Source: an uncultured Prevotella sp. (GTDB taxonomy: Bacteria; Bacteroidota; Bacteroidia; Bacteroidales; Bacteroidaceae). From it: 64,000 bases of DNA. A program made the position numbers and the translations under genes. Each line of letters starts with the position of its first letter. Positions within the stretch are counted from its first letter, which is position 1. Under the pieces are notes generated by a model. It was not told the origin of the DNA and ran no database searches. It saw only the letters and a program-made list of their open reading frames with translations. Below, piece by piece: positions 42,318-53,300 of this stretch. Location of the stretch: the NCBI GenBank assembly GCA_934254985.1, contig CAKQMS010000003.1, positions 1 to 64,000 on the forward strand. Direction: 5' to 3'.

Positions 42318-42672
42318 TATCTCTACTTTTTACCTTTTTATATATACCACTATTTAGAGCCAATCTCTGAAATAGTGCGCTAAGTTACAGATTATTTTCC
42401 ACACGGCAAAGGCATAAGCGGAAAAAAGGTGATAGACAGAATATCGACTATCACCTCATTTTCCCTATTTTATCCAATAAATACAGTCGTACTGGATAAA
42501 AAAGCCGATTTATATCCAACAGAAGACTAATTATTGGATAAAAAGCAGTAATTTTGTCACTAACGACTATACAATATAAGAATTAGACAAGTAAATCGAC
42601 CTACTTATACGTATTATATAATAAGGTATAGCATAAAATAATCGCTTTGCAAACATAAAACGCAATAAGAAT
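42318..42672. other. Divergent gap between the sigma-54 activator gene and manA, with inverted repeats
   Basis: No gene seen in 355 bases. AGGTGATAG / CTATCACCT (about 42427-42455) forms a hairpin with A and T runs, an orphan terminator-like element. TTTTATCCAATAA (42468-42480) is repeated inverted as TTATTGGATAAAA (42531-42543), with ACTGGATA and TATCCAAC between them, giving four TATCCA half-sites that look like an operator. Confidence 0.5.
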
Positions 42673-43647
42673 ATGAAACCATACAAGTTTGAGCCATATC
42701 TGAAAACCACTATATGGGGAGGCTATCAGATAGCACCATTTAAGGGAATATTCACCGCACAGCCTAACATAGGTGAATCATGGGAGATTAGCGGCGTGCC
42801 TGGTCATGAGAGTGTAGCCATAGAGCGCGGAGTAATAGATGATGTTGACGTTGGTCTCAACCTCGTTGAACTTATCGATAAATATAAAAGTAAGCTTGTG
42901 GGCGAAAAGGTTTATAAGAAATTTGGTAATAAGTTTCCATTGCTCATCAAGTTTATCGACTCTCGCCAAGACCTCTCCGTGCAAGTACACCCTGACGACA
43001 AGCTTGCTATGGAGCGCCATGGATGTGCAGGAAAAACAGAGATGTGGTATATCATAAAGAGCGATGTTGGAGCAAAGATATATGCAGGACTCTCTAAGAG
43101 CATCACTCCCGATGAATACGAGAAACTTGCTACTGCGGAACCTATAAATGGACATTCACCTATGCAGGATGTTATTGCTACCCATGAAGCTCATCAGGGT
43201 GACCTCTACTTTCTGCCTGCTGGTCGTCTGCATGCTATTGGTGCGGGCAACTTCCTTGCCGAGATTCAGCAGACTTCAGATATCACATATCGTGTTTACG
43301 ACTTCGGACGCAAGGATGCTCATGGCAACCCTCGAGAACTACACATAGAGCAAGCTAAAGATGCCATTGACTACCAAGTATGGCCTGAATACCGCACTTC
43401 GTACGACAGCACAAAGCCTACAAGTCAGCTTATCAACTGCCCATACTTCAACGTAAATCGTGTGGTAGTGCAGGTAGCTGCACAAATAGACTTCAAAGTC
43501 GATTCTTTTGTAGTGGTAGTATGCCTATGGGGCGAAGCTAACATCAACGGCATTAAGGTGCGCCAAGGCGAAACTCTCCTTGTGCCTGCATGCGAAAACA
43601 TCCTCTACATTTTTGGCAATGCCACATTCCTTACGGCAACGATGTAA
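42673..43647 (+). CDS. manA: Mannose-6-phosphate isomerase, class I
   Basis: Zn-dependent cupin enzyme interconverting mannose-6-phosphate and fructose-6-phosphate, feeding GDP-mannose synthesis or mannose use. The 324-residue length matches the shorter Bacillus-type ManA. The metal site is visible: LSVQVHPDDKLA (Gln-x-His, about residues 97-108), KTEMWYII with the Glu, and the later AGRLHAIGAGNFLAEIQQTSD with the second His. Single gene, ending in a hairpin at 43658. Neighbours give no hint about the pathway. Confidence 0.93.
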   Translation: MKPYKFEPYLKTTIWGGYQIAPFKGIFTAQPNIGESWEISGVPGHESVAIERGVIDDVDVGLNLVELIDKYKSKLVGEKVYKKFGNKFPLLIKFIDSRQDLSVQVHPDDKLAMERHGCAGKTEMWYIIKSDVGAKIYAGLSKSITPDEYEKLATAEPINGHSPMQDVIATHEAHQGDLYFLPAGRLHAIGAGNFLAEIQQTSDITYRVYDFGRKDAHGNPRELHIEQAKDAIDYQVWPEYRTSYDSTKPTSQLINCPYFNVNRVVVQVAAQIDFKVDSFVVVVCLWGEANINGIKVRQGETLLVPACENILYIFGNATFLTATM

Positions 43648-43657
43648 ATAGAGAAAT

Positions 43658-43694
43658 AGCATGGTGGTTTTTATATATAGGAACCTACCATGCT
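43658..43694 (+). terminator. Terminator of manA
   Basis: Stem AGCATGGT / ACCATGCT with a GG/CC extension, ending in TGTTTGTTGT. Confidence 0.7.
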
Positions 43695-43804
43695 GTTTGT
43701 TGTATTTATGCACTCAAACTTATAATTTACTCATTTTTATACCATTCTAAACAACATATTTATAATAATTATTAAAAAATATATTCTAATCATCATATAT
43801 TTTG

Positions 43805-43812
43805 TACTTTTG
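43805..43812 (+). promoter_or_regulatory. -7 promoter box for the secreted protease operon
   Basis: TACTTTTG followed by C, 121 bases before the protease ATG; the long leader has no gene that I can see. Confidence 0.55.
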
Positions 43813-43933
43813 CACAAAAGTTTCGAAACATCATTTTTGTATGCGCGACGCAAGAATTTAAAAAGCATTTAAAGGTTTGATATCTCAATGACTATTGTCG
43901 AATGCAATAGGCTAAATATTCACATACGTATAT

Positions 43934-45604
43934 ATGAAAAGACTCATTTTTACTTTATCAACTCTGATGATATGCTCAGCCTCAATGATGGCAATACCTG
44001 CAAAGCCAGGACAATGGAAAATGTTGAAATTGGCTAATGGCACAGAGGTTAGAGCAGAATTAGTAGGCGACGAGCTATGCCACTATTGGCTTGCTGCCGA
44101 CGGCAAGGGCTACGCATGGAGCGCAGCTCAAGGCTGCTATGTAGCTATTGACAAGGAGGCTGCACACAAAGAAGCCGACCAAAAGCGCAATGCTGCAAAC
44201 ATGCGACGCATGGCAAAGGCAACAAAAGCTAAAGCCAACGATCTATACACAGGCGAAAAGAAAGGTTTGATAATATTGGTGGAGTTCCCTAAGCGTACAG
44301 CTACAAACACTCCAGAGGTGAAGTTTTCGACAGAGAATGCTCAGGAGTTTTATAATCGCGTAGCTAACGAAGAGGGATTCTCTGACCCTAAGACTGGTTT
44401 CACAGAGAGTGTCTACGACTATTTCCTTGCTCAGAGTAGCGGAAAGTTTAAGTTCAAGTTTGATGTTGTAGGTCCTTACAAATTGACCAACACATACAAC
44501 TACTACGGCGAAGACTCTGGCGGTATGCAAGATGCACACCTTGGTAAGTTTATCTATGATGCTTGTAGAAAGGCAGATGGCGATGTTAACTTCGCAGACT
44601 ACGACTGGGATGGCGACGGAAAGGTAGATCAGCTATTCATTCTCTATGCCGGACAAGGACAGAATGTGAATGGTGCAGACACCGGACTTATCTGGCCACA
44701 GGAAGGAAGCCTCAACTCTGTAGGTTCCGACCAGCAACCATTCGAAATGGATGGAGTAACCATAGATTCTTATGCTTGTAGTTGCGAACTTGGTGAGAAC
44801 AAAGTTATCGATGGAATCGGCACAATTTGCCATGAGTTCTCTCATTGCTTCGGATTGCCTGACACTTACGACAAAGGAACATCGTTTGGACAAACCGAAC
44901 TGAAATATGGCACCTACGTATGGGATCTGATGAACAATGGCAACTACCTTAATGGTGGCTACACTCCTGCTGCCTATACTGCCTTAGAGCGTATGCTTAC
45001 AGGATGGAAGGAGCCTATAGTGCTTGACAAGGATGCAGACATCGTAAATATGAAGCCTTTGGCTGACGATGGCGACACATATATTATATATAACGATGGC
45101 TACAAGGATGAGTTCTACATGTTGGAGAACCGCCAGAAGCGAGGCAATGAAGCAGGTCTATATGCCAGCGGACTCATGATTACCCACGTAGACTATAGCC
45201 AAGAGGCATGGGAAGCTAACGATGTGAACACCACACGTGAGCGCTATGCTATAATGGCTGCCGACAACTCAAAGGCTCGCACCATTCCAGATGTAGAGGG
45301 CGACCTTTATCCATTCAATGGCAACAACTCGTTTGGTAACACAACGATTCCTGCAGCAACTCTCAACCATGCAAATACCGATGGTTCAAAGTTGCTAAAC
45401 AAGGAGATTACCGATATCACTCAGAATGCCGATGGCACAATATCGTTTAAGTTCCGCAACAACAATACCACAGGTATATCTGAAATCAATGCCGAAAGCT
45501 CTAAGCCTGCCATATACAATATGAATGGCATCATAATGGGCTACGACCTTGATAAGTTGCCTAAAGGAATATACCTTTGGAAGGGGAAAAAGGTAAAAAA
45601 GTAA
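43934..45604 (+). CDS. Secreted M6 family (immune inhibitor A-like) metalloprotease
   Basis: 556 residues with signal peptide (MKRLIFTLSTLMICSASMMA). The zinc site is HEFSHCFGLPD near residue 299, the HExxHxxG motif of M6 peptidases; upstream ANDLYTGEKKGLIILVEF begins the catalytic domain. The C-terminus has IYNMNGIIMGYDLDKLPKGI and ends YLWKGKKVKK, a short beta-rich tail like those of the next genes, probably a type IX secretion signal variant. Likely degrades host or dietary proteins outside the cell. The last codons run into an 8-bp tandem repeat. Confidence 0.92.
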   Translation: MKRLIFTLSTLMICSASMMAIPAKPGQWKMLKLANGTEVRAELVGDELCHYWLAADGKGYAWSAAQGCYVAIDKEAAHKEADQKRNAANMRRMAKATKAKANDLYTGEKKGLIILVEFPKRTATNTPEVKFSTENAQEFYNRVANEEGFSDPKTGFTESVYDYFLAQSSGKFKFKFDVVGPYKLTNTYNYYGEDSGGMQDAHLGKFIYDACRKADGDVNFADYDWDGDGKVDQLFILYAGQGQNVNGADTGLIWPQEGSLNSVGSDQQPFEMDGVTIDSYACSCELGENKVIDGIGTICHEFSHCFGLPDTYDKGTSFGQTELKYGTYVWDLMNNGNYLNGGYTPAAYTALERMLTGWKEPIVLDKDADIVNMKPLADDGDTYIIYNDGYKDEFYMLENRQKRGNEAGLYASGLMITHVDYSQEAWEANDVNTTRERYAIMAADNSKARTIPDVEGDLYPFNGNNSFGNTTIPAATLNHANTDGSKLLNKEITDITQNADGTISFKFRNNNTTGISEINAESSKPAIYNMNGIIMGYDLDKLPKGIYLWKGKKVKK

Positions 45605-45647
45605 AAAGGTAAAAAGGTAAAAAAGTAAAAGAGTAAAAGAGTAAAAA
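45592..45647. repeat. Tandem repeat, seven 8-bp units RGTAAAAR
   Basis: Units GGTAAAAA or AGTAAAA(A/G) in direct tandem, from the last codons of the protease into the gap before the next gene. The stop codon is in the second unit, so copy-number change would alter spacing to the next gene rather than the protein. Confidence 0.8.
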
Positions 45648-45682
45648 ACAAAAATAATAATAACAATTAAATATAAACTATC

Positions 45683-46366
45683 ATGAAGAGATTTTACACA
45701 TTAGCTTTGGGCTTGATGATGGGTGCAACTACCCTTTTCGCCCAGAAAACTACTGATTTGCAGTTTGTAACTATCACAGGCGAAGGTGACGAGGCTGTGG
45801 AGACTGGTACTGTTAAAGATGGCGCAATCATTGATGCTACCGAAGAAACACCTTTAGGCATCACTTCAGGCTTAGCTTTAAAGAATGTTAGTGGTAGTGC
45901 ACAGAAAAATTTGTTATGTTTCGAAATTCTTGAAATAGACAATGGTAATATTACATGTTGCTTCAAGGTTTGCAGAAACTACACAGATTTAGGAAAAAAC
46001 TATCAGCCAGAGTTCGTTATGGACGGTGAATATTATATGGCAAATAGTTTCAAAGTATTGAAGAGTGGAGATTTTGAAGATCTTAAGACAGAATGGGCAG
46101 CAGCTAGCAAAGGTAAGTGTGTAGTTAAGTTCACGGCTTACCAAGGTGTTGTTGACGATGAGGTCTCTGATTCACAATGGCAGGCATACAACCTCGTAGA
46201 GGGTCCAAGTGTAACTGTAAACTTCCTCAATGGTGTGCCTTCAAGCATCAGCAACATCGAGAACAAGGATGTTGACAACAACTATTACGACTTGGCAGGT
46301 CGCAAGGTTGCAAAGCCTACAAAGGGTATCTATGTAAAGAACAACAAGAAGGTTGTCGTAAAGTAA
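45683..46366 (+). CDS. Secreted protein of unknown function with C-terminal sorting-like tail
   Basis: 227 residues with signal peptide (MKRFYTLALGLMMGATTLFA). The middle part is beta-rich and acidic and matches no family I know. The end (NNYYDLAGRKVAKPTKGIYV, then KNNKKVVVK) is the Prevotella-type tail also seen in its neighbours. Lies 78 bases after the protease and 16 bases before the Omp28-like gene, so probably co-transcribed. Could be a partner or inhibitor of the protease, but this is only position-based. Confidence 0.75.
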   Translation: MKRFYTLALGLMMGATTLFAQKTTDLQFVTITGEGDEAVETGTVKDGAIIDATEETPLGITSGLALKNVSGSAQKNLLCFEILEIDNGNITCCFKVCRNYTDLGKNYQPEFVMDGEYYMANSFKVLKSGDFEDLKTEWAAASKGKCVVKFTAYQGVVDDEVSDSQWQAYNLVEGPSVTVNFLNGVPSSISNIENKDVDNNYYDLAGRKVAKPTKGIYVKNNKKVVVK

Positions 46367-46382
46367 ACAAGCAACGATATAT

Positions 46383-49300
46383 ATGAAAAAAATATTATCA
46401 ACACTTTGTCTGATGCTCGTGGCTATGGTGTGCTGCATCTCAGCCAATGCTCAGACAGCTACAGGAAAGCCTAAGTTCCTGTATCAGAAGTTTGCAGACT
46501 ATGCTATTGCATTCACAACTTCTGATAATGGTAAGTGGGCTGTAGTTTATGGTGCTACCACAGAACAGCAGAAAAATGGTAAGGCTCGCATCATTAATGT
46601 AGAGACTGGCGAGACTACCATAGTGCGTCACTCAAGCGAAGAAGATGACGATGCTGTTGGTCTGTATGAAATCCGCGACATTACCGACGATGGTAATACT
46701 GTAGTTGGTGCTGCCGGTGGTCAATTCTCTGAAGCTGGTACATATACAGGTAAGCCTGCATATTGGAATAAGAAGGAAAGAGACTGGAACCTTCTTCCTT
46801 TGCCAGAGGGTATGACAACAGGTATTGCAGTAAGCATCACTCCTGATGGTAAGTATGCCGTAGGTCGAGTTGAAGAAAATGCAGACGACGCTTTCTCTTC
46901 TTCTTCACGTGGTGTAATGTGGGATATGACAGGAAGCGAGCCTAAGATTGTAGAACTGAAGAACTTGCCAGAAATGCCAAGTACAGAAGGTTCTACAGGC
47001 AAGAAGCACGTTCAGGAAGCATTTACCCAGATTACTGCCGATGGTCGCTACATCGTTATATATGGCAACCAGAGCTATGGTCCTATAGGATATATCTATG
47101 ACCGCCAGACTGAAACTTACTTCAAGTTTGGTGAGAATGCAAACGAAGGTCCTATTGGCAATTATGAGCTCGAGGGCGAGCCTGTATTTAGCTTGAATGG
47201 CAAATATGTGGCAGGCGACATCCGCGACAAAGACGACAACATCTTCCCAATGGTTTATAATACCGAGACTGGTAAATATAAATATTTCAATTCTCAGGAA
47301 GACAACGACTTGCTTATTTGCTGCATCGACAACGAAGGAAACCTTTACGGAAGTGCTCCTGGCACCTCTTCTCCTGTTCGTGATTGGAGAGTATGCGTAG
47401 ACAACGTATGGTATCCATTCGACCTTATTCTAAAGCAGCGCTACGGCATTGAGTATAGCGACTATACCGGTTACGATAATACAGGTACCTTGTGGTCAGC
47501 TTCTGCCGACACCAAGACTCTTTCGTCAATGGTTTCTCCTCAGGGCGAAAGCTACGTGGTGACAATGCCTGAGACTATGACAGAGGCATGTCGCGCCATC
47601 AACTTGCTCAACAACTACACAGCAACACCTGCTGCTGGTTCTAACTTCAGCAACGTTGCAGTAGTAAAGGTTACATTCACTCACGAGATTACTGTTCTCG
47701 GCAATAAGGATTGTGCTGTATTGAAGAATGCAGAGGGTGCAGTACAGAGAAAATCTATGGGTTTTGCTGTTGACAAGACCAACCCAAAAGTATTGATTGT
47801 TACCTTCCGTAACACAGAAATGAAAGCTGGCGAGAAGTATACTGTAGAGATTCCTGCAGGAACTGTTGCCTTGACAAAGAATACCGACAAGCAGAACGAC
47901 ATCATCACTATCAACTATGTTGGTAGAGAGAATGTGCCTGTTAAGATGCAAAGCGTATTCCCAGAGAACAATGCAGAGATTGCTCGTATCGACAACAGCA
48001 GCAACCCTGTAATCTTGACTTTCGACACCAACATCTCAGTAAGCGACAACGCTAAGGCTTCGCTTGTACAGCTTGATGGCGAGAACGAGAAGACTATCTG
48101 CTCTTTGTCTGTACTTTCAAACGAAAATCAGGTAGCATTGATGCCTGCAGCTACACAGTATCTCTATAAGGGTTCACTATACAAGGTGGTATTGGAGGCA
48201 GGTTCTTTGACCGATGTTTCTGGCTCTTCCAAGAGTGCTAACGAGCAGATAGTATTGAACTATACTGGTACTTACGAGCGCCAGATTTCTACATCTGATG
48301 CTACACTCTTCAGCGACAACTTCTCTAACACAGACCAGTCGTACAAGAACTTCATGCGCTATGAGGGCGACCACAACACTCCTACTGCCGCAATGAAGAA
48401 GATTGGCTTTGACAAGGACAACACTCCTTGGATATTTAATGCAAAGGAATCTAACGATAGCAAGAACTATTTTGCAGTATCTACCTCTATGTATAGCCCT
48501 GCAGGTCAGAGCGACGACTGGTTGGTAATACCACAATTATCTATCCCTGACGCATATTGCACATTGACCTTCGATGCTCAGAAGTATCTCGACAACAAGA
48601 ATGACATCTTGAAGGTTGTAGTTTGGGAATGCGAGAGAAACATCAACGACCTCAGCTCTGACGATATCGCAGAGATGAAGGCTAAGGGTGATGTCAAGGA
48701 TTACGAACTTAACATCGGTGATACAGAAGAAGGTATCGATGGCGAGTTCACCCACTACACTCTCGACCTTGGCAAGTATGCTGGCAAGAAGGTTTATATC
48801 GGCTTCTGGAATAATAACAAGGACCAGAGCATGATATTCTTGGATAGCGTTGTTGTAAAGCGCAACTTGAAATACTTGATGTCGCTTTCTACAGCCTCAT
48901 CTGTAGTAAACAAGAAGGAAGTGAAGATTGCTGGTTCTATCAGAATCAATTCACAGGATGATGTATATTCATCAGCTTGCTTCACTCTTAAGGATGATAA
49001 AGGCACTACTATCGATACTTTCGAAAAGACTGGTTTGGCTCTTAAGAAGGGTAAGAGATTGGCATTCGAATTTGCTAAGCCTTTGGCTCTTACTATTGGC
49101 GAAGCTACAAACTATAGCATCGAGGTTAAGCTCGACGACTATACCGACATAGTGAAGAACAGCATCAAGAGCTTGACCTTTGAGCCTGTTAAGCGAGTAG
49201 TATTGGAAGAGTTTACAGGTACTACCTGTGTTAACTGTCCTTTGGGTATCCTTGCTATAGAGAATGCAAAGAAGATATTCGGCGAGCAATTTATTCCAAT

Positions 49301-50219
49301 TTCTATCCACACATATCAGGGCGACCCTTACGGAACAGGTCTCTATGCTTATAGCAACTACTTGAAGTTGTCGGCAGCTCCATCAGGTATCGTACAGCGT
49401 GAGGATTTGATAACCAGCCCTATGGGACAGAACGATGAGGGCGACTGGTCATTCTCTGCTAACAACTCATTGTGGCAAGACAGAATTTCTATGGAGCTCG
49501 ACAAGCCTGCTGATATGGGTATCAACGTACCTGCTATCACTCTTGATGATAATACCAGAAAGCTCAACTTCAACCTTGAGATTCAGCCTGCGCTCAACCT
49601 CAAGAACCAATACCTCAACGTATTTGCAGTGGCTTTGGAAGATGGTATCGTAGCTACACAGTCTAACAACCTATACACAAAAACAGACCCTATCTTCGGC
49701 GATTGGGGTAAGGGCGGCAAGTATGGATATGCTTCTGTCGACAGAGTTGTACAGGAAGATATGGCTCGTTGCTACTGGGGAACATCATTCACAGGTTCAA
49801 GCGTAGGCTTCCCACAAAACTTGACAGCTGGCGAGACTTACTCAGTTCCTGTATCTTTGGCTTATCCAGAGCAGGTTTCAGAGTGCAAGAATGGAAAGAT
49901 TGTACTTATGTTGTTTGATGGTAACACCAACAACCTCATCAACTCTGTACTTGTGAAGCTCAGCACATTGCCAAACGGCATTGAGAACGCAGTTGTTGAC
50001 AACAACAATAACAACTGCGATATCGCTACTGCTAATGGTGTAGTGAGCGTGAATACAAATGGTAACGCAAAGGTAGAAGTTTACAGCATGGCAGGTCAGC
50101 TCGTCAATACAGCTACAGGCACTAACAACATCTCAGTATCTGTTCGCGGATATAAGGGTGCAGCCGTAGTAAAGGTAAATGGCGAGAATGCTAATGCAAC
50201 TAAGAAAGTTATTCTCTAA
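46383..50219 (+). CDS. Large secreted protein with beta-propeller-like, Ig-like, cleaved-adhesin and Omp28-like domains
   Basis: 1278 residues with signal peptide. About 25-400 are repeats resembling a propeller (TSDNGKWAVVYGATTEQQ, ITPDGKYAVGRV, ITADGRYIVIYGN). About 415-625 hold two Ig-like domains (VAVVKVTFTHEITVLGN; NPVILTFDTNISVSDNAKA). About 635-830 resemble a cleaved adhesin domain (DDWLVIPQLSIPDAYCTLTF). About 935-1180 are Omp28/thioredoxin-like, with CVNC near residue 948 in EEFTGTTCVNCPLG. The end (VEVYSMAGQLVNTATGTNNI) is a canonical type IX secretion C-terminal domain. Probably a cell-surface adhesin or processing factor. Confidence 0.85.
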   Translation: MKKILSTLCLMLVAMVCCISANAQTATGKPKFLYQKFADYAIAFTTSDNGKWAVVYGATTEQQKNGKARIINVETGETTIVRHSSEEDDDAVGLYEIRDITDDGNTVVGAAGGQFSEAGTYTGKPAYWNKKERDWNLLPLPEGMTTGIAVSITPDGKYAVGRVEENADDAFSSSSRGVMWDMTGSEPKIVELKNLPEMPSTEGSTGKKHVQEAFTQITADGRYIVIYGNQSYGPIGYIYDRQTETYFKFGENANEGPIGNYELEGEPVFSLNGKYVAGDIRDKDDNIFPMVYNTETGKYKYFNSQEDNDLLICCIDNEGNLYGSAPGTSSPVRDWRVCVDNVWYPFDLILKQRYGIEYSDYTGYDNTGTLWSASADTKTLSSMVSPQGESYVVTMPETMTEACRAINLLNNYTATPAAGSNFSNVAVVKVTFTHEITVLGNKDCAVLKNAEGAVQRKSMGFAVDKTNPKVLIVTFRNTEMKAGEKYTVEIPAGTVALTKNTDKQNDIITINYVGRENVPVKMQSVFPENNAEIARIDNSSNPVILTFDTNISVSDNAKASLVQLDGENEKTICSLSVLSNENQVALMPAATQYLYKGSLYKVVLEAGSLTDVSGSSKSANEQIVLNYTGTYERQISTSDATLFSDNFSNTDQSYKNFMRYEGDHNTPTAAMKKIGFDKDNTPWIFNAKESNDSKNYFAVSTSMYSPAGQSDDWLVIPQLSIPDAYCTLTFDAQKYLDNKNDILKVVVWECERNINDLSSDDIAEMKAKGDVKDYELNIGDTEEGIDGEFTHYTLDLGKYAGKKVYIGFWNNNKDQSMIFLDSVVVKRNLKYLMSLSTASSVVNKKEVKIAGSIRINSQDDVYSSACFTLKDDKGTTIDTFEKTGLALKKGKRLAFEFAKPLALTIGEATNYSIEVKLDDYTDIVKNSIKSLTFEPVKRVVLEEFTGTTCVNCPLGILAIENAKKIFGEQFIPISIHTYQGDPYGTGLYAYSNYLKLSAAPSGIVQREDLITSPMGQNDEGDWSFSANNSLWQDRISMELDKPADMGINVPAITLDDNTRKLNFNLEIQPALNLKNQYLNVFAVALEDGIVATQSNNLYTKTDPIFGDWGKGGKYGYASVDRVVQEDMARCYWGTSFTGSSVGFPQNLTAGETYSVPVSLAYPEQVSECKNGKIVLMLFDGNTNNLINSVLVKLSTLPNGIENAVVDNNNNNCDIATANGVVSVNTNGNAKVEVYSMAGQLVNTATGTNNISVSVRGYKGAAVVKVNGENANATKKVIL

Positions 50220-50233
50220 GATTCAAATAAAAT

Positions 50234-50279
50234 AAAGGAGTCAAGGAGTGAGATATATTTCAGTTCTTAACTCCTTTTT
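50234..50279 (+). terminator. Terminator of the Omp28-like gene
   Basis: Arms AAAGGAGT / ACTCCTTT with T-run; a second GGAGT lies in the loop side. Confidence 0.65.
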
Positions 50280-50323
50280 GTATAAATCAAGTTATCTATA
50301 TCACTAATTAAAAAATTATTATT

Positions 50324-53300
50324 ATGAACAAAAATCTACAGAGCCACACATGCAGTGCCTTCAAGAAGGCATGGTTGGTGCTTGTATGTTTGATGTCTAC
50401 AATGTTGGCATCAGCTGCAGAATGGACGCCGTTTGAAACAGGCGTCAAGTATGATTTCAAATTCATGAAAGACCAAAATTTCAAGTTTGTACCAACAGAA
50501 GATGGAATTTTAAGAATCTACGCTCAAGAAACAAACATCTCTGTTTCTACAGAAGGCGACGATGAAACATGCACAGCTTCAAAGGAAAGCAAGATTTCAG
50601 CATGGAAATACAAACCTACAACCGACGAAGATGGCACAACATGGAGTGGTTATACTGAGGCTTCATTGAAGGCTGGTACACCATATTATATTAATGTACC
50701 TGGCACACTTAGCAAAAGTGTAAAAAAATACTTTAAGGGAGTTTTTGAAGCAGGTGTAAACGAGCTTAAACTTACCGACGTAAACTTCGAAGAAGGCAAG
50801 GTTTTCGACATCACCGATACACGTTGCGGTCAGTTGAATCTTTCATTCAACATGAATGCTAAGGCTGACGACACAAATATTAAGATTGGCAACATCATTG
50901 ATTGCAATGTAGAGACCCGCACAAGCACCAATGCTGGTGGTTTGTATGTACTTTTGAAAGACTCTATTATTACTTGGCTCAACAAGGGAATAATTGTTGG
51001 TGGCGAAGAGATGATTATCACTGTAAAGAACATTCGTGCTGCTGCCGATGAAAATATTAAGTATGGTAAAGACGGCAACTTGACATTGAAGTTCCTCACA
51101 CCAAGCAAGCCTCACACTTTGGTAAGCAAGCAACTCCCAGATCCATTCCTCTCTTATTGGCCTAAGGGTGACGAAAGAGGTATGATTGTGTTGACATTCG
51201 ATTCTGACGTAATGGCAGGTGATGCACAGACTGCTAAAGGCTCTTTCACTCTCGGTTATGCAGATATGGACGATGTATATGTTGAATCTCTCGAACCAAG
51301 CATGTTCCGCGCTGAGGGCAACAAGCTATATATTGACTTTACAGGCAAGCTCCGCACAAAGGAGACTATGGGATTGAAGAATGATTGGGATATTATCACT
51401 CTCAGATTGATGAACGTAAAGATGGCTGATGGCACAAATGTATTCTCTGCAGGTGCTGGAACCTCAGGTTCGTTTACATTCACAATGAACTACAAGGAAT
51501 ACAAGAGCAATTTGGCATTTGAACTAACTCCTGCCGATGGCGAAAAGTTGACTGAAAACATCGTAAAGATTTACTTCTCTGACAAGAACGCTATTACATT
51601 CGAAGGTGTGAAGTTCACATATCAAGATGAGAACGACAAGAAGTATCAAACAGTCGTAACTGAGGGTATAACAAGTACGGAAGAAGGTGACGAAGCTATA
51701 GAATACGTCATTCCTATCACAGACGCTATCAAGAATGGTAAGAACGTAAGATTTACTCTCACAGGCGTTGTTGCAAACGACGGTCTCGACCATAGCGACA
51801 TCACAGCAAGATGGAACCCTGGTCAGGAGTTGGTTGCAACACTTGCACCAAGCAATCTTTCTGTAAAGGATGGTAGCGTAGTAAAGAGCTTCGATAAGAT
51901 TACATTAACATTCGACGAGGATGTCACAATAGATGCTAATGCAAAAGCTGCAGACGTTACTTTCAAGGATGCAAAGAGTGGAAGAATAATCTATGCTTCT
52001 GCTGAGTCTGTAGAAGACAACACTAAGCAGATTGTAATTGCTCCTGCTGAAGATTTAAAGGATAAGCATGAGTATATACTCACTATCAACAAGGGCGTGA
52101 TAGTAAACAAGGAATATGCAGAAACAAACGGCAAGTATGGTAACTACATGACTGAACAGTCATACGGTTTCACTATCTATGCAAACTTGGGCGCTTACGA
52201 CTTCGTAACATCTCCTGTTGAGGGTTCTACAGTAAACGAGATTTCAACTATCATCTGCTCTATGATTCCTGGCGCTAATGTTGGTTCTTCTGCTATCGGC
52301 TATGCTAATCCTACTGATAAGTTCGTTTACTTGTTGAACGAAAAGAACGAGAAGATAGCTACAGCTACTTGTGGTGATGTAGAGAACGGAATGTATATCA
52401 AGTTCTCTCCTGCTATAACAAAGCCTGGAACATATACTATTCATATCGAGGATAGCGTTTACTTCGTTGGTACAGGTTTCGAGGCAGCACAGAATGAAAA
52501 CCCTGTAGAATTTAAGTATACTGTCATTGCAGCTCCAGAGGAACTTGAGTTCACTACAGACCCTGAGAACGAATCGACAATCACATCGCTTGGCGAAATC
52601 GTTATTATGAGCGATAAGGATATCTATGGAACTACAACTCCTATCCAAGCTTATTGCGACCGCCAGGTATTCAATGGAACATTGACTATGGGCGATGTAA
52701 ACCGCAGAGAAGCTTATATCGAGTTTACTGACGCTGCTGGTGAGCCTATCACTGCAGAGGGCGACTATCGTATCGAGATTCCTGCTGGTGTATTCGGTAA
52801 CAAGGCATGGTATGACAGCGATTGTTTGTCAGGTGCTTGCAACGCAGCTACTACATTATATTATACTGTAGGCAAGGAAGCTACTGAGATTACATACACA
52901 GCAGATCCTGCTAACGGTAGCAAGGTTGACGCTTTGGGAACTGTTACTATAGACTACAACACAACATCTATAATGCCATCAAGTGGCAAAATACTTGTTT
53001 ACAAGGATGGTAAGGAACTCAAGGAAGTTGAAGCTGAAGTAGTATACAAGGATCCTAACGATTGGAGTGAGGTTTCTCACAAGGCTACTTTTGATGTTAA
53101 CGTAACAGAGGCTGGTGTTTACACTATCGAGATTCCAGAGGGATACTTCGTTGACGAGAATGGCGATAATATTCCTGCTGTAACTTTGACCTACTATGTA
53201 GGTGAAGCAAGCGGTATTCAGAACATCAATGCTGCTATTGCTAATGGTACTGTTTACAACTTGAATGGTGTAAAGGTTAACAAGGCTACTAAGGGCATCT

